A stretch of 64,000 nucleotides of DNA from Pseudoduganella namucuonensis (GCF_900116645.1 NZ_FPBO01000027.1:1-64000); one strand, 5' to 3'; shown: positions 1-10,935, numbered from the stretch's first letter. Numbers and translations: made by a program. The notes: generated from the sequence alone by a model not told the origin.

Positions 1-947
<947 letters not shown>

Positions 948-1021
948 TTTATTCTTCCTTAGAACAAGATTTAAAGTTGACCGGCCGGGGGATCGACCCG
1001 CGGCCGGCCAAGCATTTGATT

Positions 1022-3127
1022 TTACTTCGCTTTAGCGGTGACGATCGCGTCGGTCACGTGCTTAGGCGCTTCGGAGTAGTGCTTGAATTCCATCGTGTAG
1101 GTCGCACGGCCTTGCGTCGCGGAACGCAGGGTGGTCGAGTAACCGAACATTTCCGACAGAGGCACTTCAGCTTTGATGATCTTGCCACCGCCGCCTGGGA
1201 TTTCGTCCATGCCCTGCACCATACCACGGCGGGACGACAGGTCGCCCATCACGGTACCGGCGTAGTCTTCCGGCGTTTCCACTTCCACCGCCATCATTGG
1301 CTCCAGGATGACTGGAGCCGCTTTGCGGCAGCCATCCTTGAAGGCCATCGAAGCGGCCATCTGGAACGCGTTTTCGTTCGAGTCCACATCGTGGTACGAA
1401 CCGAAGAACAGCGTGACCTTGACGTCGACCACTGGGTAGCCGGCCAGCACGCCGGTGTTCAGCGTGCCGCGCACACCCTTTTCAACCGCAGGGATGTATT
1501 CGCGTGGAACGGTGCCGCCCTTGATGGCGTCAACGAACTCGAAGCCCTTGCCCGGCTCTTGCGGCTCGATCTTCAGAACCACGTGGCCGTATTGGCCGCG
1601 GCCGCCCGACTGCTTGACGAACTTGCCCTCGGACTCTTCGCAGGTCTTGCGGATGGTTTCGCGGTAGGCCACTTGCGGCTTGCCGACGGTCGCTTCCACG
1701 CCGAATTCGCGCTTCATGCGGTCGACGATAATTTCCAGGTGCAGCTCGCCCATACCACCGATGATGGTCTGGCCGGATTCCTCGTCGGTCTTGACGCGGA
1801 ACGAAGGATCTTCCTGCGCCAGGCGGTTCAGCGCCAGGCCCATTTTTTCCTGGTCGGCCTTGGTCTTAGGCTCGACAGCCTGCTGAATCACAGGCTCGGG
1901 GAACACCATGCGCTCCAGGATGATGATCGACGATGGATCGCACAGGGTTTCACCGGTGGTCACGTCTTTCAGGCCCACGGCGGCGGCGATGTCGCCGGCG
2001 CGCACTTCCTTGATCTCTTCGCGCTGGTTGGCGTGCATCTGCAGAATACGGCCCAGGCGCTCTTTACGGCCTTTGACCGAGTTGTACACGGTGTCGCCCG
2101 AGTTCACGGTGCCGGAGTACACGCGGAAGAAGGCCAGCTGGCCGACGAACGGGTCGGTCATGATCTTGAAGGCCAGCGCCGAGAATTTCTCGTCGTCGGC
2201 GGCTTTGCGGGAGGTCGGCTCTTCGTCCTCGTCGGTGCCCTTGACGTCTTCGATGTCCAGCGGCGAAGGCAGGTACTCGATGACGGCGTCCAGCATGGCC
2301 TGCACGCCCTTGTTCTTGAAGGCGGTGCCGCACAGCATGGGAACGATCTCGGAAGCGATGGTGCGGTCGCGCAGCGCCTTCTTGATCTCGGCTTCGGTCA
2401 GGTCGCCTTCTTCCAGGTACTTGTTCATCAGGTCTTCGTTCGCCTCGGCGGCGGCTTCAACCATCTTCTCGCGCCACTCGGCGGCGGAATCGGCCAGCTC
2501 GGCCGGGATGTCGACGTAGTCGAACTTCATGCCTTGCGAAGCGTCGTCCCAGATCACGGCCTTCATCTTGACCAGGTCGATCACGCCCTTGAAGTTCTCT
2601 TCGGCGCCGATCGGGATCTGGATCAGGACAGGGTTCGCCTTCAGGCGGGCGCGCATCTGCTCGTAGACCTTGAAGAAGTTGGCGCCGGTGCGGTCCATCT
2701 TGTTCACGAAGGCCAGACGCGGCACCTTGTATTTGTTGGCCTGGCGCCATACGGTTTCCGACTGTGGCTGAACACCGCCCACTGCGCAGTAAACCATGCA
2801 AGCACCGTCCAGCACGCGCATCGAGCGCTCGACTTCAATGGTGAAGTCGACGTGGCCCGGGGTGTCGATGATGTTGATGTGGTGCTCTGGGAAGTTGTTC
2901 GCCATGCCCTTCCAGAAGCAGGTGGTCGCCGCGGAGGTGATGGTGATACCGCGCTCTTGTTCCTGCTCCATCCAGTCCATGGTGGCTGCGCCGTCGTGCA
3001 CTTCACCAATCTTGTGGTTCACGCCGGTGTAGAACAGCACGCGCTCGGTGGTGGTCGTCTTACCGGCGTCGATGTGAGCGGAAATACCGATATTGCGGTA
3101 GCGCTCGATGGGGGTCTTGCGGGCCAT
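1022..3127 (-). CDS. fusA: Translation elongation factor G
   Basis: EF-G is the GTPase that drives ribosomal translocation and, with RRF, ribosome recycling. The 701-residue product begins [20 protein letters not shown], with the P-loop [13 protein letters not shown], switch [11 protein letters not shown] and G4 NKMDR near the N-terminus. Domains IV-V follow (GRGQYGHV; C-terminal EFKHYSEAP). The length is normal for the family. It is third in the str operon, 110 bp after rpsG. A stable stem-loop follows the rpsG stop, which may mark an RNA-processing or attenuation point. The opposite strand is open for 730 codons, but this is a codon-bias shadow. Confidence 0.99.
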   Translation of the reverse strand: MARKTPIERYRNIGISAHIDAGKTTTTERVLFYTGVNHKIGEVHDGAATMDWMEQEQERGITITSAATTCFWKGMANNFPEHHINIIDTPGHVDFTIEVERSMRVLDGACMVYCAVGGVQPQSETVWRQANKYKVPRLAFVNKMDRTGANFFKVYEQMRARLKANPVLIQIPIGAEENFKGVIDLVKMKAVIWDDASQGMKFDYVDIPAELADSAAEWREKMVEAAAEANEDLMNKYLEEGDLTEAEIKKALRDRTIASEIVPMLCGTAFKNKGVQAMLDAVIEYLPSPLDIEDVKGTDEDEEPTSRKAADDEKFSALAFKIMTDPFVGQLAFFRVYSGTVNSGDTVYNSVKGRKERLGRILQMHANQREEIKEVRAGDIAAAVGLKDVTTGETLCDPSSIIILERMVFPEPVIQQAVEPKTKADQEKMGLALNRLAQEDPSFRVKTDEESGQTIIGGMGELHLEIIVDRMKREFGVEATVGKPQVAYRETIRKTCEESEGKFVKQSGGRGQYGHVVLKIEPQEPGKGFEFVDAIKGGTVPREYIPAVEKGVRGTLNTGVLAGYPVVDVKVTLFFGSYHDVDSNENAFQMAASMAFKDGCRKAAPVILEPMMAVEVETPEDYAGTVMGDLSSRRGMVQGMDEIPGGGGKIIKAEVPLSEMFGYSTTLRSATQGRATYTMEFKHYSEAPKHVTDAIVTAKAK

Positions 3128-3209
3128 AGTTGATCCTAAATCTTTGAATGAACAAAACCGGACGCCATTTTTTCACAAAAATGAGCCCGGCTTCGTACAA
3201 TGAATAAAT

Positions 3210-3230
3210 GGCCGGGAAGCTGTCCCGGCC
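3210..3230 (-). promoter_or_regulatory. Intercistronic stem-loop between rpsG and fusA
   Basis: GGCCGGGA and TCCCGGCC form perfect 8-bp arms around a 5-nt loop, beginning eight bases after the rpsG stop on the minus strand. No T-tract follows, so this is more likely an mRNA-stability or processing element than a full terminator inside the str operon. Confidence 0.5.
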
Positions 3231-3237
3231 GAATTTA

Positions 3238-3708
3238 TTAGAAGCGGAAGTGCGAGAACGCCTTGTTCGCTTCAGCCATGCGGTGGACTTCGTCGCGACG
3301 CTTCATCGCGCCGCCACGGCCTTCAGCCGCTTCCATCAGCTCACCGCCGAGGCGTTGTGGCATGGATTTTTCGCTGCGCTTGTTGGCGGCTTCACGCAGC
3401 CAGCGCATGGACAGGGCCATGCGGCGCACTGGGCGGACTTCAACCGGCACTTGGTAGTTTGCACCACCGACGCGGCGGGATTTCACTTCAACCAGCGGCT
3501 TGGCGTTGTTGATCGCGGTGGCGAACACTTCCAGCGGATCCTTGCCCGATTTGGTGGCGATGTGCTCGAAGGCACCGTAGATGATGTTTTCAGCGACCGA
3601 CTTCTTACCGGACAGCATCAGAACGTTCACGAACTTGGCGACATCGGTGTTGCCGAATTTTGGATCCGGCAGAATCTCGCGCTTGGGTACTTCACGACGA
3701 CGTGGCAT
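3238..3708 (-). CDS. rpsG: 30S ribosomal protein S7
   Basis: S7 nucleates assembly of the 30S head and contacts tRNA at the decoding and exit sites. The 156-residue product starts [19 protein letters not shown] and includes [11 protein letters not shown] and [16 protein letters not shown], both typical of S7. An in-frame ATG lies five codons upstream, but MPRRREV is the conserved start. It is the second gene of the str operon, 139 bp after rpsL. In E. coli, S7 represses translation of its own operon; whether the rpsL-rpsG gap here carries that site cannot be judged by eye. Confidence 0.98.
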   Translation of the reverse strand: MPRRREVPKREILPDPKFGNTDVAKFVNVLMLSGKKSVAENIIYGAFEHIATKSGKDPLEVFATAINNAKPLVEVKSRRVGGANYQVPVEVRPVRRMALSMRWLREAANKRSEKSMPQRLGGELMEAAEGRGGAMKRRDEVHRMAEANKAFSHFRF

Positions 3709-3847
3709 ATCAATTCCTTTCAATCTTCAGTTGAGCTTGCGACGATATGTTTCGCAACCTCGCGGATCACCATCATAGTGGTCCACTTACTCGGCCAGTA
3801 CGACCGATTACATTCACTTAGTTAGCTGCAACCAGGCGAAACTTGTC

Positions 3848-4231
3848 TTACTTCTTGCCAGCCTTGGCACGCTTCGCGCCGTACTTCGAGCGAGCTTGCT
3901 TACGGTCTTTAACGCCCTGGGTATCCAGTGCACCGCGAACCATGTGGTAACGCACACCCGGCAAGTCTTTCACACGGCCGCCGCGCAGCAGGACCACGCT
4001 GTGCTCTTGCAGATTGTGGCCTTCGCCGCCGATGTACGAAATCACTTCGAAACCGTTGGTCAGACGCACTTTGGCGACTTTACGCAGTGCCGAGTTAGGC
4101 TTCTTAGGAGTGGTGGTGTATACGCGGGTGCATACGCCACGCTTTTGCGGGCAGTTTTCCAGTGCCGGCGATTTGCTCTTCACGCGCAGGGAAACGCGTG
4201 GGTTGCGAATCAATTGATTGATGGTTGGCAT
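3848..4231 (-). CDS. rpsL: 30S ribosomal protein S12
   Basis: S12 sits at the decoding centre and controls translational accuracy. The product (127 residues, [12 protein letters not shown] start) contains the conserved [12 protein letters not shown] loop, where K43-type changes give streptomycin resistance; the residue seen is the wild-type lysine. It also has [13 protein letters not shown]. It is the first gene of the str operon, with a clear sigma-70 promoter about 165 bp upstream and no other gene between. Confidence 0.99.
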   Translation of the reverse strand: MPTINQLIRNPRVSLRVKSKSPALENCPQKRGVCTRVYTTTPKKPNSALRKVAKVRLTNGFEVISYIGGEGHNLQEHSVVLLRGGRVKDLPGVRYHMVRGALDTQGVKDRKQARSKYGAKRAKAGKK

Positions 4232-4396
4232 CGTTCTTAATCCAACAAAATACTACGTTGACAACCCGCACAGCCAAAACGCTGTCCGGGGGCTAAAACC
4301 TAGACCCAAGCTACCGGCACCGAAGGCACGAACAGCCACTCACGCAGAGCGGCCCGTTTTGCGTATACGATGCGCAGGATAAAATGAGAACTCGCG

Positions 4397-4425
4397 AGTA
4401 TAGACTGGTGCGCAACCGCGGTCAA
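4397..4425 (-). promoter_or_regulatory. Sigma-70 promoter of the str operon
   Basis: On the minus strand TTGACC (4425-4420) and TATACT (4402-4397) are separated by exactly 17 bp, close to consensus for a highly expressed operon. The predicted start near 4390 leaves a leader of about 160 nt before rpsL. The rest of 4232-4522 holds no other recognised feature. Confidence 0.8.
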
Positions 4426-4522
4426 CCGCTTTTGCACATTTTTGCGGCAAGGGCGCAGGCCGCGGTTGCATGCCCCACGGGAACTGTTACTATTTCCGGC
4501 AACCCACCGCTGGAGCGCGCGC

Positions 4523-5473
4523 TTGAACCAGAACATCTTCGTCAGCCTGGCGTCCTACCTGGATCCCATGCTGTTTTTCACCCTGAACGACGCCATCGCC
4601 AAGGCGGCCCGGCCGGAGCTGCTGCGCTTCGCCGTGGTGGACCAGAACCACGCCAGCCAGCGCGAGGCGATCGCCGCGCTGCCCTTCGCCGGCCAGATCC
4701 GCTACCTGCACGTGCAGGTGCAGGACACGCTGGGCGTGTCGTGGGCGCGCAACCAGGCCTTCTCGCTGTACGACGGCGAGCAGTACCTGCTGCAGATCGA
4801 TTCCCACATGTGCTTCGAGCCCGGCTGGGACGAGGTGCTGCGGCGCCAGCACAGCCAGTTGCTGGCGCGCTCGGCCAAGCCCATCCTGAGCACCTACCCC
4901 TACCGCTTCGACATGGTGGACGGCAAGCCCGAATACGTGCGGCCCGAGGGCAAGACGGTGCTGGTGCTGCGCCCGCACCCGGACACGCCGCTCACCCCCA
5001 GCGAGGTGGTACTGCGCTTCATCGCCAAGCACCTGTTCACCGACCAGCCGGTGCCGGGCTGCCACATCGCGGCCGGCTTCGTGTTCTGCTGCGGCAACTT
5101 CATCGAGGAAGTGCCCTACGATCCCTATCTGTACTTCCACGGCGAGGAGCAAAGCCTGGCGGTGCGCGCCTACACGCGCGGCTGGGACATCTTCCACCCG
5201 CTGCACGTGCCGATCTACCACCTGTACAAGGCCGCCAACACGCCGCACGAGACCCACCACTGGCATGGCGAGGTGAACAACCAGCGCGCCTTCACCGGCA
5301 GCTACCTGACGGCGCGCGCCGCCAGCCGCCTGAACCGCCTGCTGTGCGGCGACGGCCTGCCCGGCGCCTACGGCCTGGGCTCGGTGCGCACGCTGGAGCA
5401 GTTCGCCGCCTTCAGCGGCATCAATTACCGGCTGCGCCAGGTGGGCGACCCGTTCAACGGCCAGCTGTGCTGA
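4523..5473 (+). CDS. GlcNAc-type glycosyltransferase (PF11397-like)
   Basis: This 316-residue protein resembles the 'Glycosyltransferase (GlcNAc)' family related to the eukaryotic Skp1-hydroxyproline GlcNAc-transferase. It starts MNQNIFVSLASYLDP, followed by WARNQAFSLYDGEQYLLQIDSHMCF; the DSH triad replaces the classical DxD metal site, as is usual for this family. Further on are GCHIAAGFVFCCGNFIEEVPYDP and the HxxxxH-rich ETHHWHGE. A TTG start at 4523 is preferred because GGAG lies 8 nt upstream and the homology begins there; an upstream ATG at 4442 would add 27 low-complexity residues. No transmembrane segment is seen, so it is probably cytoplasmic. The acceptor is unknown. A phosphoethanolamine transferase gene follows after 49 bp, suggesting a role in surface glycoconjugates. 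Confidence 0.75.
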   Translation: MNQNIFVSLASYLDPMLFFTLNDAIAKAARPELLRFAVVDQNHASQREAIAALPFAGQIRYLHVQVQDTLGVSWARNQAFSLYDGEQYLLQIDSHMCFEPGWDEVLRRQHSQLLARSAKPILSTYPYRFDMVDGKPEYVRPEGKTVLVLRPHPDTPLTPSEVVLRFIAKHLFTDQPVPGCHIAAGFVFCCGNFIEEVPYDPYLYFHGEEQSLAVRAYTRGWDIFHPLHVPIYHLYKAANTPHETHHWHGEVNNQRAFTGSYLTARAASRLNRLLCGDGLPGAYGLGSVRTLEQFAAFSGINYRLRQVGDPFNGQLC

Positions 5474-5522
5474 CCGGGCGGGCCGCACAAAGCGCTCGCC
5501 GGGTGGGCCAAAGGGCCCGATA

Positions 5523-7511
5523 ATGGGCGCCTTCGCCCCCACCCTTCGTCCCATGCGCGTGCAACCCGGCCCCCTCTTCCTGCTCCTCAGCTACATCGCC
5601 CTGTCGGCCGTGCCCTTCGTGCCGCTCGCCATGGGCAAGCCGGTGGACCAGCCGTGGCAGATGCTGGGCATGGAGATCGTGGCCTGGACCGCCGTGTGGG
5701 CCGCCTTCAAGCGGCCCGCCTACTTCCACTGGCTGCTGCTGCCGGCCTTCCTGGCGCTGCCCACCGAGGTCTACCTGATCATCTATTACGGCCAGGGCAT
5801 CTCCACCCATCACCTGGGCATCATCGCCGAGACCAGCCCCAAGGAGGCGATGGAGTTCCTGGGACGCACCGTGTGGCTGATGGGCGCGGTGCTGCTGACG
5901 GCCATCGCCTGGTTCGTCGCCGGCTGGCGCATGGCCTTCAAGACGCGCGCGCTGGACTGGAACGACGCCTCGCGCTGGGTGGCGCTGGCCATCGTCGGCG
6001 TGCTGGGCGGCGTGGCCGCCTACGGCTGGGAATTCGGCGTGGCCGGCAAGCCGGCGCCGCCCAAGGCCGCCCCGGCCAAGGCGCCGGCGAAGGCGGCGGA
6101 CAAGGCATCGGCCAGTGGAGCGCCCGCCGCCGGCGCTTCCGCGCCCACCGCGTCGGCCGCCGCCTCGGGCTTCGGCGACGTCGTCCCCGGCGAGGACGAG
6201 GAGGAGGTGCAGGACGCGGTGGAGGCCGACGAGGCCCCGGAGACCGGCTCGGTGCCGGCCGCAGGCCGCACCGGCTGGAAGCTGCGCCCGCTGGCGCACT
6301 GGGCGCGGGTGCCGGTGGAGTTCGACGCCTTCACCGGCACCTGGCCGTTCGGCCTGATGGCGCGCGGCGTGGACTTCTACAAGGAGCGCCAGCACCTGGC
6401 GGAGCTGGGCAGCCGCAGCGGCGCCTTCACCTTCAAGGCGCGCCAGGCCGAGCCGAACGAGGAGCCGGAGGTGGTGGTGCTGGTGATCGGCGAGTCCTCG
6501 CGCTACGACCGCTGGAGCCTGAACGGCTACCAGCGCGAGACCAATCCGCTGCTGTCCAGGGAGGGCAACCTGGTGGCGCTGCGCGACGTGATCACCGCCG
6601 TTTCCGCCACCCGGCTGTCGGTGCCCGTCATCATCTCGCGCAAGCCGGCGACGCAGAGCCTGCGGGACGGCTTCGCCGAGAAGTCCTTCATCACCGCCTA
6701 CAAGGAGGCCGGCTTCAAGACCTACTGGCTGTCGAACCAGATCTCGTTCGGCCAGTTCGACACGCCGGTGTCGGTGTTCGCCAAGGAGGCGGACGTGATC
6801 CAGTTCCTGAACCTGGGCGGCTTCACCAACAACTCGAACTTCGACCAGATCCTGCTGGCGCCGCTGAGGCAGACGCTGGCCGCGCCCGCGCCGAAAAAGC
6901 TGATCGTGCTGCACACGCTGGGCAGCCACTGGAACTACAGCCAGCGCCACCCGGCCGAATTCGACAAGTGGAAACCGTCGCTGTACGGCGTGAACAAGCC
7001 GGCCTACACGGACCTGCGGATCAAGGAACAGCTGAACAACAGCTACGACAACTCCGTGCTGTACACGGACTGGTTCCTGTCGCAGGTGATCGCCGCGCTG
7101 AAGTCGGCGCCGCTGCGCAGCTCCCTGGTGTACGTGTCCGACCACGGCCAGACCCTGTACGACGGCGCCTGCCGCCTGGCCTTCCACGGCCACAACACGC
7201 AGTACGAGTTCCACGTGCCGGCCTTCGTCTGGTACTCGGACCAGTACAAGGACCGCTACCCGGACAAGGTGCGCCAGCTGGAGCGGCACAGAAAGTCGCG
7301 CCTGGCCACGGAGAACATGTTCCACACGCTGCTGGACCTGGGCGACATCCGCTATCCGGGCGAGCGCCTGGAGTGGAGCTTCGTGAACAAGCAGTTCAAG
7401 CACCACAAGCGCTACGTCGACAGCTATGGCTGGACCAACTACGACAACGCCATCGTCAAGGGCGCGTGCCGCGAGGTGATCGACAGGAACAAGCCGCTCA
7501 AACAGGACTAG
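5523..7511 (+). CDS. Phosphoethanolamine transferase, alkaline-phosphatase superfamily
   Basis: These inner-membrane enzymes move phosphoethanolamine from phosphatidylethanolamine to lipid A, LPS core or other glycans. This 662-residue protein has four or five N-terminal membrane helices, then an Ala/Pro/Lys stretch and an acidic segment (about residues 175-250) not expected in EptA. The periplasmic catalytic domain follows: VIGESSRYDRWSLNGYQRETNP, later VYVSDHGQTLYD (metal Asp-His) and FHGHNTQYEFHVPAF. The usual catalytic Thr of GET is Ser (S325) here. The ATG at 5523 has AAAGGG upstream; an ATG at 5553 is an alternative start. Loss of polymyxin sensitivity is a known consequence of some family members; whether this one acts on lipid A cannot be told from sequence. 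Confidence 0.85.
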   Translation: MGAFAPTLRPMRVQPGPLFLLLSYIALSAVPFVPLAMGKPVDQPWQMLGMEIVAWTAVWAAFKRPAYFHWLLLPAFLALPTEVYLIIYYGQGISTHHLGIIAETSPKEAMEFLGRTVWLMGAVLLTAIAWFVAGWRMAFKTRALDWNDASRWVALAIVGVLGGVAAYGWEFGVAGKPAPPKAAPAKAPAKAADKASASGAPAAGASAPTASAAASGFGDVVPGEDEEEVQDAVEADEAPETGSVPAAGRTGWKLRPLAHWARVPVEFDAFTGTWPFGLMARGVDFYKERQHLAELGSRSGAFTFKARQAEPNEEPEVVVLVIGESSRYDRWSLNGYQRETNPLLSREGNLVALRDVITAVSATRLSVPVIISRKPATQSLRDGFAEKSFITAYKEAGFKTYWLSNQISFGQFDTPVSVFAKEADVIQFLNLGGFTNNSNFDQILLAPLRQTLAAPAPKKLIVLHTLGSHWNYSQRHPAEFDKWKPSLYGVNKPAYTDLRIKEQLNNSYDNSVLYTDWFLSQVIAALKSAPLRSSLVYVSDHGQTLYDGACRLAFHGHNTQYEFHVPAFVWYSDQYKDRYPDKVRQLERHRKSRLATENMFHTLLDLGDIRYPGERLEWSFVNKQFKHHKRYVDSYGWTNYDNAIVKGACREVIDRNKPLKQD

Positions 7512-7530
7512 CGGCCACACGGGAGACGAC

Positions 7531-8703
7531 ATGATGGCTGACACGGAAACCACGGCGCGGCTGCAATCGATCGACATGCTGCGCGGGCTGGTGATCGTGC
7601 TGATGGCGCTGGACCATGTGCGCGACTTCTTCGGCCCCGCGCCCTTCCAGCCGGAGGACCTGGCCGCCACCACGCCCGCGTGGTTCTGGACGCGCTGGAT
7701 CACCCACCTGTGCGCCACCGTGTTCGTGTTCCTGGCCGGGACCTCGGCCTGGCTGCGCGGCGCGAAAGGCGGCGCCGGCGCGGACCGATCCGCCCGCAGG
7801 CGCGAGCTGTCGCGCCATCTCGCCACGCGCGGCGCCATGCTGGTGGCGCTGGAATGGACCTGGATCAGCTTCAGCTGGCAATTCGGCTACGAGGTGATGA
7901 TCGCGCAGGTGATCTGGGCGTTGGGGATGGGCATGATCGCGCTGGCCGGCCTGGTGTGGCTGCCGCGCCCTGCCATCGCCGCCTTCGCCGCCGCGCTGAT
8001 CCTGGGCCACAACGCGCTCGATGGCTGGCGGCCGGGCGGCCTGCTGTGGCAGGCCCTGCACCAGGGCGGCTTTTATCCGCTCGCTGGCGGCTTCGGCATC
8101 GTGTTCATGTACCCGCTGGTGCCCTGGGTGGGCCTGATGGCGGCCGGCTACGCGTCCGGCCCCGTGTTCGCGCTGCCCGCGGCGCGGCGCCAGCGCCTGC
8201 TGCTGGCCGCGGCGGGCGCGCTGCTGCTGGCGTTCGCGCTGCTGCGCGCCTGGAACGTGTATGGCGATCCCCAGCCCTGGTCGCCGCAGGGGCGCGGCTG
8301 GATGTTCGACCTGATGTCGTTCGCGCGCGTGCACAAATACCCGCCGTCGCTACAGTACCTGTGCGTGACCGGCGCCATCGGCCTCGCCCTGCTGGCGCTG
8401 TTCGAGCGCGTGCGCGCGATGGCTCGCCTGCTGCCTTTCGTGCTGGCGTTCGGCCGTTCTCCGCTGTTCTTCTACACCATCCACATCGCGCTGATCCACC
8501 TGCTGGCGGGGGTGCTGTTCGAGGTCCGCTTCGGCGCCGCGCCCGAATTCGTCGACGGCTCGCTGCGGCTGCCGGATGGCTACACGCCTTCGCTGCCGGT
8601 GGTGTACGCCGCGTGGGTGGCCATCCTGTTCATCATGTACGGGCTCACCCGGCTCTGGCAGCGGCGGCGGCGGCCACTCCGCCCCGCCGCGCCAGCCATC
8701 TGA
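7531..8703 (+). CDS. DUF1624 / HGSNAT-type membrane acyltransferase
   Basis: This polytopic 390-residue membrane protein opens with RLQSIDMLRGLVIVLMALDHVRDFF, the conserved start of the DUF1624 (heparan-alpha-glucosaminide acetyltransferase catalytic) family. About nine to ten hydrophobic helices follow. By analogy it would transfer an acyl group across the membrane to a sugar or lipid headgroup. The ATG-ATG start at 7531 has GGGAGAC just upstream and sits 19 bp after the phosphoethanolamine transferase stop, so the two are probably co-transcribed and both modify envelope components. Its 3' end overlaps the convergent GNAT gene by 59 bp. The substrate is unknown. Confidence 0.8.
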   Translation: MMADTETTARLQSIDMLRGLVIVLMALDHVRDFFGPAPFQPEDLAATTPAWFWTRWITHLCATVFVFLAGTSAWLRGAKGGAGADRSARRRELSRHLATRGAMLVALEWTWISFSWQFGYEVMIAQVIWALGMGMIALAGLVWLPRPAIAAFAAALILGHNALDGWRPGGLLWQALHQGGFYPLAGGFGIVFMYPLVPWVGLMAAGYASGPVFALPAARRQRLLLAAAGALLLAFALLRAWNVYGDPQPWSPQGRGWMFDLMSFARVHKYPPSLQYLCVTGAIGLALLALFERVRAMARLLPFVLAFGRSPLFFYTIHIALIHLLAGVLFEVRFGAAPEFVDGSLRLPDGYTPSLPVVYAAWVAILFIMYGLTRLWQRRRRPLRPAAPAI

Positions 8704-9190
8704 AGACGGTGGTGCCGTCCTCGTCGGTGGCGATGCCCAGGCGGGTGAAGCCCAGCTTGCGCACCAGGCAGGTCGACGCCACGTTGGACGGCTCCACCTG
8801 CGCCAGCACTTCGCTGGCCTCGCCGCTGTCGAACGCCAGTTCCAGCAAGGCGCCGACGGCGGCGCCGCCTATGCCCTGCCGCATGCAGGCGGGCGCCACC
8901 GCGTAGCCGATCTCGACCCGGTCGCCATACGGTTCGTCCTTGAAGCCGCAGCCGCCGACGATGTAGCCGTCCGATTCGCGGACGATGTAGAAGGTGCTGC
9001 ACCAGAACGCCGGCTTGCCCTCGGCCAGCTGCCGCAGGGCCCGCTCGGCCACGAACGGGGGCGGCAGCGCGCCGTCGATGAAGCGTTCGGAGGCCGGCGC
9101 TTCCGACGCCGCGATCGCGCGCAAGTCGTCCACCGGAACCACGCGCAGGGCCACAGCCGTTTCGGATCTCGTGCTCCCGGTGGTCGACAT
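8645..9190 (-). CDS. GNAT-family N-acetyltransferase (RimJ/RimL type)
   Basis: The 181-residue product shows the GNAT fold: VGGCGFKDEP (beta4), VEIGYAVAPACMRQGIGGAA (the acetyl-CoA-binding R/Q-x-x-G-x-G/A loop) and SNVASTCLVRKLGFTRLG, the RimJ-like C-terminal motif. The N-terminal 20 residues are not conserved-looking, and the Ala-rich tail overlaps the end of the DUF1624 gene. It is a single gene between a convergent and a co-directional neighbour. The substrate (protein N-terminus or small amine) cannot be assigned. Confidence 0.85.
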   Translation of the reverse strand: MSTTGSTRSETAVALRVVPVDDLRAIAASEAPASERFIDGALPPPFVAERALRQLAEGKPAFWCSTFYIVRESDGYIVGGCGFKDEPYGDRVEIGYAVAPACMRQGIGGAAVGALLELAFDSGEASEVLAQVEPSNVASTCLVRKLGFTRLGIATDEDGTTVFRWLARRGGVAAAAAARAG

Positions 9191-9292
9191 ACGGGCCTCC
9201 CATATTCAATCGGACATGTGCATCCGCACCCTTTCAGAGTAGCATAATTATTGCATTACGGAAATAACTCTTAAATGAGTTTTAACGCGCTC

Positions 9293-10897
9293 TTATACCT
9301 CGCTCAATACATGGCCGCATTCCGACGGGTGGGCGAGGTAGTCGCTGAGCCAGTTGTGCACGCTCAGCGCCTTGGACTCGATGGCGGGGCCGAAGCCGCG
9401 CTCGGCCAGCAGGGCGATGCCGTTGGTGCGCGCCAGCACGCCGGGGCGCACGCGCAATCGGCCGCCCTCCTCGCCCACGCACAGCGGGGCCAGCGCGTGC
9501 TCCAGCAGCGGCGCCAGCACCAGGTTGTGGGACGAGACGAGCACCGTCCCGGAGCGCGCCAGCGTGTCCAGCACGGCCGCCGCGGCGGACACCGATTCCA
9601 GGTGGTTGGTGCCCCGGAATATCTCGTCGATGATGAACAGCGCCGGTCCCTTCGCGGCCAGCGCCAGCAGCTCCCGCGCGCGCCGCAGCTCGGCGATGTA
9701 CAGGCTTTCGCCGCCGGCCAGCGAATCCTCGCTCTGCATGCTGGAATACACGGGCAGCGGCGGCACGCTGGCCGCGTCCGCGTAGCAGAAGCCGAAGGCG
9801 CGCGCGGTCACCAGGTTCAGGCCAATGGTGCGCAACAGCGTGCTTTTTCCGACGCCGTTCTGGCCTGAGATGAAGGCGCCCCGCCCTCGCAGCTCCAGCG
9901 TCAGCGGCGTGGCCTCGTCCAGCAGCGGATGCACCACGCCGTCCAGCGCGATCGCGCCATCGCCGCCGGATTCGGCAGACTCGCCGCAATCGCCGGACTC
10001 GCCCAGCCCGGCCCAGCAGAAGCGCGGCGCTTGCCCCAGGTGGCGGGCCAGCGCGATATCGGCCTCCAGGTTGGCGACCAGCAGGTAGCTGCCGCGCAGG
10101 AAGCCGCGCAGGGCCAGGAAGGCGTCACGGCTGGCGTAGTAGTGGCGGATGTTCGACAGCCATATCCAGTCGTTGTACTCCTTCACGCCCGGCATGGCGC
10201 GCGCCAGCGGCGAGCGGCCCAGCTTGCGGCTGGCCTTGCCCGCCAGCGACGCGTCCGGCCGCAGCGCGGCGACGCAGGCGTCCACGGCGGCGTCGGCGGG
10301 CAGCGCGCCCACCAGGCTGTGGACGCGCAACTGCTGCTGCAAGGCCGTCACCAGGCGTTCCCAATCCTGGGCGCGCTGGTAGTAGGCGGTCTGCATGGCC
10401 ATCAGCGCCAGCCACAGCGCCACCGCCACGATCCATCCCGGCGCCCAGAAAAAGGCGCCCGCCAGCGACGCCAGGAAGACCAGCGGCAGCAGGGCCAGGC
10501 AGCGGCTCCAGCGCGGCGAGGGTGGCGGCCCCTCGCCGAACAGCAGGCCGGCCACGTCGGCGTCGGCCGCGCGCAGGCCGCCGCAGGCCTGGTGCAGCCG
10601 CTCGCGGGTCGCGCCGTCGTCCACCAGCAGGCGCACGCGCGCGATGGACTCGGCCGAGGCGGCGGCGCCGCGCAGGCGGCCGTGCAGCATCTGCCTGCCG
10701 AAAATGCTCGTGTCCCGGCCCAGGCGCTCCGCGTACCGCTCCAGCAGCAGGTCGCGCCAGGTGTGGTCGTCCAGGCTGTCCGGGCCGGACACGGCGGCGT
10801 GGTACATGGCCACGTCGCTGGGCGCGAACGGGTAATCGATAACCGGGGCCTCATAGCCCATCAACATCTTCAGCATGGCGGATCGCAAAGTGGACAC
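9293..10897 (-). CDS. MutS-like ATPase with a transmembrane pair
   Basis: The C-terminal third matches the MutS ATPase domain: Walker A ISGQNGVGKSTLLRT, YSSMQSEDSLAGGESLYIAEL (the MutS N3/ST region), Walker B FIIDEIFRGTNHLE and VLVSSHNLVL. The 534-residue protein lacks the MutS mismatch-binding domain. Instead it has an alpha-helical N-terminal half with a hydrophobic hairpin around residues 155-190 (LVFLASLAGAFFWAPG..). It belongs to the poorly characterised membrane MutS-related group found in many bacteria, not to canonical mismatch repair. The gene stands alone. A GGACAC/GTGTCC inverted repeat lies at about 10892-10914, around the start codon. The function is unknown. Confidence 0.8.
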   Translation of the reverse strand: MSTLRSAMLKMLMGYEAPVIDYPFAPSDVAMYHAAVSGPDSLDDHTWRDLLLERYAERLGRDTSIFGRQMLHGRLRGAAASAESIARVRLLVDDGATRERLHQACGGLRAADADVAGLLFGEGPPPSPRWSRCLALLPLVFLASLAGAFFWAPGWIVAVALWLALMAMQTAYYQRAQDWERLVTALQQQLRVHSLVGALPADAAVDACVAALRPDASLAGKASRKLGRSPLARAMPGVKEYNDWIWLSNIRHYYASRDAFLALRGFLRGSYLLVANLEADIALARHLGQAPRFCWAGLGESGDCGESAESGGDGAIALDGVVHPLLDEATPLTLELRGRGAFISGQNGVGKSTLLRTIGLNLVTARAFGFCYADAASVPPLPVYSSMQSEDSLAGGESLYIAELRRARELLALAAKGPALFIIDEIFRGTNHLESVSAAAAVLDTLARSGTVLVSSHNLVLAPLLEHALAPLCVGEEGGRLRVRPGVLARTNGIALLAERGFGPAIESKALSVHNWLSDYLAHPSECGHVLSEV

Positions 10898-10935
10898 CGT
10901 CGTCAGATGTGTCCGGTTGTCAACTTTTCAAGCAT

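Noticed and set aside
965-1015. Terminator between fusA and tuf
   Set aside because: There is a GC-rich inverted repeat but no T-tract, and tuf is expected to be co-transcribed.
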